6,361 nt of DNA from Thermoplasmata archaeon (GTDB taxonomy: Archaea; Thermoplasmatota; Thermoplasmata; Lutacidiplasmatales; UBA184): NCBI GenBank assembly GCA_021792485.1, contig JAJYUO010000070.1, forward strand, positions 1-6,361, read 5' to 3'. Position 1 is the first letter of the stretch. Each line of letters opens with the position of its first letter. Below are positions 1 through 4,686 of this stretch, one piece after another. A program made the position numbers and the translations under genes. The notes beneath the pieces are model-generated. The model did no database searches. It saw only the letters and a list, made by a program, of their open reading frames with translations, and was not told where the DNA came from.

Positions 1-942
1 CGTCTCCGCCGCGGGGACCGGGTCGTCACGACCGAGATGGACCATCCCTCCACCATCGTTCCGTGGCACCTATTGCGGGTCTACCACGGCATCGACCTCG
101 CGTTCGCCCAGATCGACGATCACGGTCGCCTCTCTCCCTCGGCCTTCGAGCCGTTCTGGGATGGCCGGACCAAGGTCGTCACGTTGCCCCACGTCTCGAA
201 CGTCCTCGGGTCGATCGCCCCGATCCGCGCGATCGCCGACGCGGCCCATCGCGCGGGAGCGTTGGTCGTCGTCGACGCCGCGCAATCGGCCCCGCACGTC
301 CCGCTCGACGTCGGCGAACTCGGGGCGGATTTTCTCGCCTTCAGCGGCCACAAGACGCTCGGCCCGACCGGGATCGGAGTGCTCTGGGGCCGAAAGGCCC
401 TGCTCGACGAGCTTCCGCCATGGATGGGAGGGGGAGAGATGATCGAGCAGGTGCAGCCGGATCGGATCACCTACCGGGACCCCCCGGCTCGCTTCGAGGC
501 GGGTACTCCGAACATCGCCGGGGCGGTCGCCTTGACGGCGGCTCTCGACTTCCTAGAAGGTGTCGGGTGGCCCAACCTCGCCCGTCACGAGCGGGAGCTG
601 TCGCGCCAATTCCTCGATCTCGCCCACGATCGCCTCGGAGATTCGATGACGATCTACGGCCCTCCCGGAACCGAGGGTCGGGAGGCGGTCTTCTCCTTCA
701 CGCTGCGGGGAATCCACGCTCACGATATCGGCAGCCTGCTGGATGCGAGCGGTATCGCCGTTCGCGCCGGGCAACACTGCGCCCAGATCCTGATGCAACG
801 GTTCGGGGTCCCGGCGATGGTTCGAGCGAGCCTGTACCTGTACAACACCCCATCCGAAATCGAGCGGCTGTTCGACGCATTGGTCCGGATTCGGGACCGG
901 TTCGATTCGGTCCCGGCGGCTCGCGCCCGGGTCGCGCGCTAG
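1..942 (+). CDS. sufS: SufS-type cysteine desulfurase (class II), 5' end outside window
   Basis: PLP enzyme that removes sulfur from L-cysteine, giving alanine and an enzyme-bound persulfide for Fe-S cluster assembly in the cytosol. The frame is open from base 1, so about 313 residues are present; family members run to roughly 400-420, so about 90-100 N-terminal residues are missing. Visible landmarks: the EMDHPSTIVPW segment (family EMEHHSNIVPW, codons from about 34), HVSNVLGSI, the PLP-contact Asp of VVVDAAQS (274-276), the Schiff-base Lys of SGHK (352-354) and the catalytic Cys of RAGQHCAQ (778-780). RAGQHCAQ differs from the usual R-T/A-G-H-H-C-A by Gln for the first His. A His (721-723) lies 19 residues before the Cys, where SufU-dependent enzymes such as B. 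subtilis SufS have the His that exchanges as a zinc ligand, and E. coli SufS has Tyr. The next gene is sufB, 85 nt downstream with its own promoter. A class II paralog such as CsdA is possible, but the context favours SufS. Confidence 0.93.
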   Translation, partial: RLRRGDRVVTTEMDHPSTIVPWHLLRVYHGIDLAFAQIDDHGRLSPSAFEPFWDGRTKVVTLPHVSNVLGSIAPIRAIADAAHRAGALVVVDAAQSAPHVPLDVGELGADFLAFSGHKTLGPTGIGVLWGRKALLDELPPWMGGGEMIEQVQPDRITYRDPPARFEAGTPNIAGAVALTAALDFLEGVGWPNLARHERELSRQFLDLAHDRLGDSMTIYGPPGTEGREAVFSFTLRGIHAHDIGSLLDASGIAVRAGQHCAQILMQRFGVPAMVRASLYLYNTPSEIERLFDALVRIRDRFDSVPAARARVAR

Positions 943-961
943 GCCGCGACTCCGACCACGA

Positions 962-966
962 TTTTT
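962..966 (+). terminator. Possible oligo-T terminator after sufS
   Basis: A run of five T residues lies 20 nt after the sufS stop, in DNA that is otherwise poor in T runs. Archaeal RNA polymerase can stop at short T tracts without a hairpin, and a separate sufB promoter starts 20 nt further on. Five Ts is short, so this is a weak call. Confidence 0.25.
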
Positions 967-985
967 CGACTCGAGCTACGGCTGA

Positions 986-993
986 TTTAAATA
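986..993 (+). promoter_or_regulatory. TATA box of sufB promoter
   Basis: TTTAAATA fits the archaeal TATA-box consensus and is an A/T island in G+C-rich sequence. With the usual 25-27 nt from box centre to initiation, transcription would start near 1014-1016. That rules out the GTG/ATG at 1001 and 1004 as sufB starts and leaves a leader of about 12-14 nt before the ATG at 1028. No convincing BRE is visible upstream. Confidence 0.7.
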
Positions 994-1011
994 CGCTCAC
1001 GTGATGGAATT
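989..1011 (+). promoter_or_regulatory. Candidate suf operator, sufB copy
   Basis: This 23-nt block matches, without gaps, the block at 3869-3891 on the minus strand in front of sufD. The shared pattern is AAATACG, 2 nt, C, 2 nt, GTGA, 3 nt, AATT (16 of 23 identical). The first part is the TATA box; the rest lies between the box and the inferred start of transcription. In this copy it includes the perfect 8-bp palindrome TCACGTGA at 997-1004. A protein bound there would block polymerase, so a repressor site is a reasonable inference; no regulator is seen in the window. The sufU and purB promoters lack this pattern. Confidence 0.45.
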
Positions 1012-1014
1012 AAC

Positions 1015-1018
1015 GAGG
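1015..1018 (+). promoter_or_regulatory. Shine-Dalgarno motif deciding the sufB start
   Basis: GAGG lies 9 nt before the ATG at 1028, at or just after the inferred 5' end of the mRNA. It supports 1028 over the in-frame GTG/ATG codons at 1001 and 1004. Confidence 0.6.
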
Positions 1019-1027
1019 ACGGGAACC

Positions 1028-2440
1028 ATGGCGCAGAGCACGACGGAGCTTTCTCCGCTCGATTACACTCGGTACGACTTCAAGAATCCGGAAACCTACA
1101 AGCTCCGGACCGCGCGGGGGCTCACCCGCGAGATCGTCGAGCAGATCTCCGACTGGAAGAAGGAGCCCGATTGGATGCGCGAGTACCGCCTGCGCGCGTT
1201 CGAGCACTTCCTCCAGCGCCCGATGCCCGATTGGGGCCCGAACCTGGACGAGATCGACTTCGATGCCTACACCTACTACGCGGCCCCGCTCGGCGAGGAT
1301 GCCCCGAAGAAGAGCTGGGACGACCTGCCGGCGGACATCAAGAACACCTACGAGCGCCTGGGCATCCCCAAGGCCGAGCGCGAGTACTTCGGCGGGGTGG
1401 GCGCCCAGTACGACAGCGGCACGGTCTACCACAAGATCCGGGAGGATCTCGCAGCGAAGGGCATCATTTTCTGCGACACGGACACGGCCGTCCAGGAGCA
1501 CCCGGAGATCGTTCGGAAGTACTTCGGGAAGGTCGTGCCGTACAACGACAACAAGTTCGCCGCCCTGAACAGCGCGGTCTGGTCCGGGGGGAGCTTCGTC
1601 TACGTCCCGCCGGGGGTCGACTGCCAGATCCCCTTGCAGGCCTACTTCCGCATCAACGCAAAGAACGTCGGCCAGTTCGAGCGGACGCTCATCGTCGCCG
1701 ACCAAGGCGCCAAGGTGCACTACGTCGAGGGATGCACGGCCCCGGTCTACTCGACGGATTCTCTCCACGCGGCCGTGGTCGAGGTCGTGGCCGAACCCCA
1801 CTCGAAGATCCGCTACACGACGGTCCAGAACTGGTCGAAGAACGTCTACAACCTCGTCACGAAGCGTGCGGTCGCATGGGAGAACGCGCTGGTCGAGTGG
1901 GTCGACGGCAACATGGGATCCAAGATCACGATGAAGTACCCGTCGGTCTACCTCAAGGGCCGCGGATCGCGCGCGGACATCCTCAGCGTGGCGTTCGCGA
2001 GCCAGGGCCAGATTATCGACAGCGGCGCGAAGGCCGTGCACTCGGCACCGGACACCTCGAGCAAGATCATCTCCAAGTCGATCGCGATCCGAGGCGGACA
2101 GACGAGCTACCGGGGGTTGCTGCACGTCGCGAAGGGAGCCACGGGCGTCAAGGCGGCGGTCCGATGCGACGCGCTGCTCCCGGACGACGTCAGCCGCTCC
2201 GACACCTATCCATACAACGAGATCCACGAGGAGGACGCGACCATCACCCACGAGGCCGTCGTCGGAAAGATCGGCGAGGAGCAGATCTTCTACCTGATGA
2301 GCCGGGGCCTATCCGAGTCGGACGCGATCCACCTCATCCTGATGGGCTTCCTCGCGGAGTTCGCGAAGGAGCTGCCGGTGGACTACGCGCTCGAGCTCAA
2401 CCGGTTGATCCAGCTCGAGATGACCGGCGCGGTCGGGTAG
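1028..2440 (+). CDS. sufB: SufB, Fe-S cluster scaffold subunit
   Basis: SufB receives persulfide sulfur and, with SufD and the ATPase SufC, builds the nascent Fe-S cluster in the cytosol. The protein has 470 residues, against 495 in E. coli. An N-terminal helical part (DYTRYDFKNPE through about 120) leads into the beta-helix core. Residues matching those shown to matter in E. coli SufB are present: Cys236 (VEGCTAP; E. coli C254), Gln267 and Trp269 (VQNW), Lys279 (VTKRA), the interface Cys380 (VRCDALL; C405) and His408-Glu409 (ITHEAVVGKIGEEQIFY; H433/E434). I see no N-terminal Cys-rich motif. The start at 1028 is chosen because the TATA box at 986-993 places transcription near 1015 and GAGG lies at 1015-1018; the frame is open further upstream but would not be transcribed. 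The gene appears monocistronic. sufD converges on it from the opposite strand, 34 nt beyond its stop. Confidence 0.96.
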   Translation: MAQSTTELSPLDYTRYDFKNPETYKLRTARGLTREIVEQISDWKKEPDWMREYRLRAFEHFLQRPMPDWGPNLDEIDFDAYTYYAAPLGEDAPKKSWDDLPADIKNTYERLGIPKAEREYFGGVGAQYDSGTVYHKIREDLAAKGIIFCDTDTAVQEHPEIVRKYFGKVVPYNDNKFAALNSAVWSGGSFVYVPPGVDCQIPLQAYFRINAKNVGQFERTLIVADQGAKVHYVEGCTAPVYSTDSLHAAVVEVVAEPHSKIRYTTVQNWSKNVYNLVTKRAVAWENALVEWVDGNMGSKITMKYPSVYLKGRGSRADILSVAFASQGQIIDSGAKAVHSAPDTSSKIISKSIAIRGGQTSYRGLLHVAKGATGVKAAVRCDALLPDDVSRSDTYPYNEIHEEDATITHEAVVGKIGEEQIFYLMSRGLSESDAIHLILMGFLAEFAKELPVDYALELNRLIQLEMTGAVG

Positions 2441-2474
2441 GGACGTTCGAACCTCACGCTCCGGGCGGGGGCGC

Positions 2475-3866
2475 CTACCGTAGCTTCGCATCGAAGCGCC
2501 ACTCGGGCGCGGCCTCGGTCCCGGTGACGTCCAGGGCCGGTAGCGCGCGTCGGCCGTCCGGGCTCCAGTAGAGGTCGTGACGCTCCCACCGGGCCTGGAG
2601 CATCGGCTGGACGACGTCGTGCAGGGATTCGACCGGTGCCCGCTCGAGCACGTAGGAGAGGAACCCCTCCGTGATCGCCCGGACCGACTCGGCGCGTGTG
2701 AAGCCGCGCGATTCGAGGTAGAAGATCTTCTCCGGGTCGACGGGCGCCACGCTCGTCGAGTGGGTCGCCTTCACGTCCGGGCACAAGATCTCCAGGATCG
2801 GGATGGTGTCCGAGCGTGCGCCGCGCGCCAGCAGCATGGCGTGCTCGCTGATGAAACTGATCGTCTTCCGGGCGTCCTTCTCGATCCGGACGAGCCCCCG
2901 GCTCATTCCGCGGGCCTCGTCCGCGAAGACCCCGCGCGTGATCGACTCGCCGTGGGTGTCGGTTCCCGTGTGCGTGAGCCGGACCGCCGAGTCGTAGGAC
3001 TGGCGCCCGTCCCCGTAGAAAATCTGGAGATCGTGGACGACCGACCCGTTCCCCCTCAGCTCGGTATCGTTGCGGGCCTTCGTGACCCGCCCACCCAGCC
3101 CGAGCCAGACCCACGCGAGCCGGGCGTCGTTGCGGGTCGTGGCGTGCCGGCGGTAGAAGGCGACGGCATCGCGGTCCGGGGCGTGAGCGTCCAGGACCAC
3201 CGTCTTCGACCCGGGGCCGGCGTCGAGATCCACGCTCGAACCGACGAACCGCTGGCCGCCCGGGCTCGCGGCCGCGGAGTAGACCTCCTGCGTGAAAAGA
3301 ACCTGCGTGTCGGCGCCGGTTCGGATGCGCCGGTGGATCGACAACGCCTCGTGGTCCCGACTGAGGACCGTGATGTCTTGGACCCGGATCGGTATCGAGA
3401 GGCGGTCGGGGACCTCGAGCTCGTAGCCGCGGTTCAGCAGGGCCACGCTCAGGGCGGTCAGCCGGTCGGTCGGCGCCTCGCCACGCGAGAGGAATTCCCG
3501 GAGGGGTTCTCCCCCTTCCGCCCAGATCTCGTCGAGGGTCCGGAGGCGCACGCCCTTAGCGACCAGATCGTCCGGGACGTGCGCGCGAGTACCGTGCGCG
3601 TCGTGAAAGATCCAGACGAAGCTCCCCGGAGGCACCGTAGCCGCGACCGTCGGCCCTCGCAGCCCCGGGTCGATCCCGGTCAGATCCACACCTTGGAAGT
3701 AGCCGTACTGCCGGTAGAGCGGATCCGGTTCCATCGGAAGCTCGCGGAAAAGCCGGGTCGCCCGAGCGCGCTCCGCGCGAACTTCGGGCGGGTCTCCGAG
3801 TTCGTTCCCCAGCGCCTCGATCCGGGCGTCGTCGACCCAAGACGGAGGAGCCGAAGGCGCGCTCAT
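2475..3866 (-). CDS. sufD: SufD, partner of SufB in the SufBCD complex
   Basis: SufD pairs with SufB in the SufB-SufC2-SufD complex; clusters form at the SufB-SufD interface, and SufD is also linked to iron acquisition. The protein has 463 residues, longer than E. coli SufD (423). The C-terminal core carries the family pattern PDVKATHSTSVAPVDPEKIFYLESRG; His369 matches E. coli His360, the essential interface residue. The family sequence here is usually close to KCSHGATVG; this protein has Ala367 in place of the Cys two residues before the His, and STS in place of GAT. It lacks the CDxLL cysteine of SufB, which separates it from a second SufB. About 45 residues after the core (from about 418, with WERHDLYWSP) form a C-terminal tail of unknown role. 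The start at 3866 is the first base after a promoter-sized gap from the TATA box and has no Shine-Dalgarno motif, so the mRNA is probably leaderless. The gene is convergent with sufB and divergent from sufU. Confidence 0.92.
   Translation of the reverse strand: MSAPSAPPSWVDDARIEALGNELGDPPEVRAERARATRLFRELPMEPDPLYRQYGYFQGVDLTGIDPGLRGPTVAATVPPGSFVWIFHDAHGTRAHVPDDLVAKGVRLRTLDEIWAEGGEPLREFLSRGEAPTDRLTALSVALLNRGYELEVPDRLSIPIRVQDITVLSRDHEALSIHRRIRTGADTQVLFTQEVYSAAASPGGQRFVGSSVDLDAGPGSKTVVLDAHAPDRDAVAFYRRHATTRNDARLAWVWLGLGGRVTKARNDTELRGNGSVVHDLQIFYGDGRQSYDSAVRLTHTGTDTHGESITRGVFADEARGMSRGLVRIEKDARKTISFISEHAMLLARGARSDTIPILEILCPDVKATHSTSVAPVDPEKIFYLESRGFTRAESVRAITEGFLSYVLERAPVESLHDVVQPMLQARWERHDLYWSPDGRRALPALDVTGTEAAPEWRFDAKLR
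2483..2497. repeat. Short perfect inverted repeat at the 3' end of sufD
   Basis: GCTTCG, CAT, CGAAGC form a hairpin with 6-bp arms and a 3-nt loop, within the last codons of sufD and 43 nt beyond the sufB stop. No T tract follows on either strand. It might help form or protect 3' ends of the converging transcripts, but it may also be a by-product of coding sequence. Confidence 0.3.
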
Positions 3867-3868
3867 GC

Positions 3869-3891
3869 AATTTAGTCACTCGGACGTATTT
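3869..3891 (-). promoter_or_regulatory. Candidate suf operator, sufD copy
   Basis: Read on the minus strand, this block matches the sufB promoter block at 989-1011 at 16 of 23 positions with no gap: AAATACG, C, GTGA and AATT at the same spacing. It begins in the TATA box and ends 3 nt before the sufD ATG. The palindrome of the sufB copy is not kept intact here, although AGTGACT (3874-3880) is a small imperfect dyad over the same GTGA. Confidence 0.45.
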
Positions 3892-3896
3892 ATAAA
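3888..3896 (-). promoter_or_regulatory. TATA box of sufD promoter (leaderless type)
   Basis: TTTATAAAT on the minus strand has its centre 26 nt before the A of the sufD start codon, so transcription should begin at or very near the ATG. The core TTTATAAA is its own reverse complement, so the box could also bind TBP in the sufU direction, but sufU has a better placed box of its own at 3990-3996. Confidence 0.7.
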
Positions 3897-3981
3897 GCGT
3901 GCGTGGCGCCGGCCGCGCGGCGGCTCGGCCCGGCGCGCTTCATCGCCGGGGGATGGATTCTGGTACCCTCGAATGCGTCGG

Positions 3982-4017
3982 CCGGCGACTTTTATACTGC
4001 CCGGCTACCTTCGCCGG
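3982..4017 (+). repeat. 7-bp inverted repeat flanking the sufU TATA box
   Basis: CCGGCGA at 3982-3988 and its reverse complement TCGCCGG at 4011-4017 sit just before the sufU TATA box and just before the inferred transcription start. A third copy, TCGCCGG, is at 3943-3949. This could be a regulator site over the sufU promoter, but G+C-rich 7-mers recur easily in such DNA. The rest of the 164-nt sufD-sufU spacer shows no gene or RNA that I can recognise. Confidence 0.25.
3990..3996 (+). promoter_or_regulatory. TATA box of the sufU-ferredoxin-radical SAM operon
   Basis: TTTTATA is centred about 38 nt before the ATG at 4031, which places transcription near 4019-4020 and gives a leader of about 11-12 nt. 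The geometry matches the sufB promoter. No other TATA-like box is seen before the ferredoxin or radical SAM starts, so one transcript for all three is likely. Confidence 0.6.
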
Positions 4018-4018
4018 T

Positions 4019-4025
4019 GGAGAGG
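4019..4025 (+). promoter_or_regulatory. Shine-Dalgarno motif deciding the sufU start
   Basis: GGAGAGG ends 5 nt before the ATG at 4031 and lies at the inferred 5' end of the mRNA. The reading frame stays open upstream to about 3899, but that stretch contains the promoter and has no SufU-like sequence. Confidence 0.6.
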
Positions 4026-4030
4026 CGGCG

Positions 4031-4432
4031 ATGGCGTGGGACATGTACCAGGAGATCATCCTCCAGCATTATCGCAATCCCCGGAACTTCGGTCCGCTGG
4101 AGGGCGCCACGATGGCGGGCGAGGAGTTCAACCCCTCGTGCGGGGACCACATCACGCTCCGCCTGAAGGTCGATCCGAACGACCACAAGGTCACGGAAGT
4201 CCGGTTCGAGGGCGACGGCTGCGCGATCAGCGTCGCCGGAGCCTCGATGCTGACCGAACGGCTCGTCGGACGCACCCTCGAGGAGGTCTCGCAGATCACC
4301 CGCGAGGACATGCTCAAGTGGATCGGGATCCCGCTTTCGCCCGTCCGGATCAAGTGCGCTCTTGCAGGCTTCTCCGCCCTGGGAAAAGCGCTGCACCCGA
4401 AGCCCTCCCCGTCGCCGCCCCCGGCGGCGTAA
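4031..4432 (+). CDS. sufU: SufU-type sulfur-transfer protein (IscU/NifU N-terminal family)
   Basis: Accepts persulfide sulfur from SufS and hands it on for Fe-S cluster assembly in the cytosol. The protein has 133 residues, in the family range. It opens with YQEIILQHYRNPRNFG, typical of the family. The four ligand positions are all present: Cys37 and Asp39 (NPSCGDHI), Cys64 (GDGCAIS) and Cys109 (RIKCALAG). The residue before the last Cys is Lys, as in SufU (IKCATLAW), whereas IscU has His there (HCS); the region between the second and third Cys is also longer than in IscU. These features favour a zinc-binding SufU over an IscU scaffold. In bacteria SufU activates SufS by swapping a zinc ligand, and the SufS here has the matching His. 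The end of the protein (HPKPSPSPPPAA) is a proline-rich tail, probably disordered. First gene of the probable operon with the ferredoxin and radical SAM genes; divergent from sufD. Confidence 0.92.
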   Translation: MAWDMYQEIILQHYRNPRNFGPLEGATMAGEEFNPSCGDHITLRLKVDPNDHKVTEVRFEGDGCAISVAGASMLTERLVGRTLEEVSQITREDMLKWIGIPLSPVRIKCALAGFSALGKALHPKPSPSPPPAA

Positions 4433-4447
4433 CCGGAGGCGGGAACC

Positions 4448-4492
4448 GTGGCTCCGGCCGGCCGGGCGGCCCTATCGGCGGTCGCCCCATGA
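4448..4492 (+). other. Possible 14-codon leader ORF before the ferredoxin
   Basis: A GTG-started frame reads MAPAGRAALSAVAP and ends at TGA 4490-4492, which overlaps the ferredoxin ATG (ATGA at 4489-4492). GGAGG at 4435-4439 lies 8 nt before the GTG. The 8 nt just before the GTG, CGGGAACC, also stand just before the sufB ATG, in both cases shortly after a GAGG. The ferredoxin ATG itself has no clear Shine-Dalgarno motif, so ribosomes finishing this small frame could re-initiate there. The peptide resembles nothing I know, and chance is not excluded. Confidence 0.3.
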
Positions 4493-4686
4493 TTTCGGTC
4501 GACCCGGATGCCTGCGTCCTCTGCGGATTGTGCGTCGGTGTCTGCCCGCCGAATGCGATAGAGCTCCTTCCCGACCGCCTGCAGGTCCTCTCCCACTGCA
4601 CGGAGTGCGGATGGTGCGTTCCCTACTGCCCGGTCGGAGCGATCTCGGGAGGTCGGCCGATCCGACGCGTTCGGGGGCCGTCATGA
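4489..4686 (+). CDS. Small 2[4Fe-4S] ferredoxin
   Basis: A 65-residue electron carrier with two complete cluster motifs: Cys9, 12, 15, 19 (CVLCGLCVGVCP) and Cys37, 40, 43, 47 (CTECGWCVPYCP). In this fold the fourth Cys of each motif joins the other cluster. The N-terminus MISVDPDACVLC is typical, and no other start codon lies between this ATG and the end of sufU in this frame. The gene follows sufU by 56 nt, and its stop overlaps the start of the radical SAM gene (ATGA at 4683-4686), so the two are translationally coupled. The inferred role is to supply the electron that reduces the radical SAM cluster; a part in SUF assembly is also possible. Translation may depend on the small ORF at 4448-4492, since the start lacks a good ribosome binding site. 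Confidence 0.9.
   Translation: MISVDPDACVLCGLCVGVCPPNAIELLPDRLQVLSHCTECGWCVPYCPVGAISGGRPIRRVRGPS

Noticed and set aside
1001..1027. Extended sufB start at GTG 1001 or ATG 1004
   Set aside because: Only 8-11 nt beyond the TATA box, so upstream of the expected transcription start; the ATG at 1028 has a Shine-Dalgarno motif.
1010..2251. Long open frame on the minus strand across sufB (413 codons)
   Set aside because: It lies wholly antisense to a clear SufB, has low-complexity Arg/Val/Asp/Leu-rich sequence and no family resemblance. It is a by-product of G+C-rich codon use.
2445..2452. Palindrome GTTCGAAC just after the sufB stop, also resembling a tRNA T-loop
   Set aside because: Eight bases with no loop and no surrounding cloverleaf or tRNA-like arms; taken as chance.
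1171..2571. Same-strand open frame overlapping sufB in another frame (466 codons)
   Set aside because: Arg/Gly/Pro-rich translation typical of a shifted frame of a G+C-rich gene.
2577..3875. Long open frame on the plus strand across sufD (432 codons)
   Set aside because: Antisense to a clear SufD, Arg/Asp/Val-rich, no motif, and no TATA box or ribosome binding site suited to it.
3899..4030. N-terminal extension of sufU upstream of 4031
   Set aside because: The stretch contains the TATA box and Shine-Dalgarno motif and does not resemble the family; SufU proteins begin about where 4031 does.
4362..4682. N-terminal extension of the radical SAM protein
   Set aside because: Overlaps sufU and the ferredoxin in another frame, is Arg/Pro-rich, and the ATGA overlap at 4683 gives a natural start.
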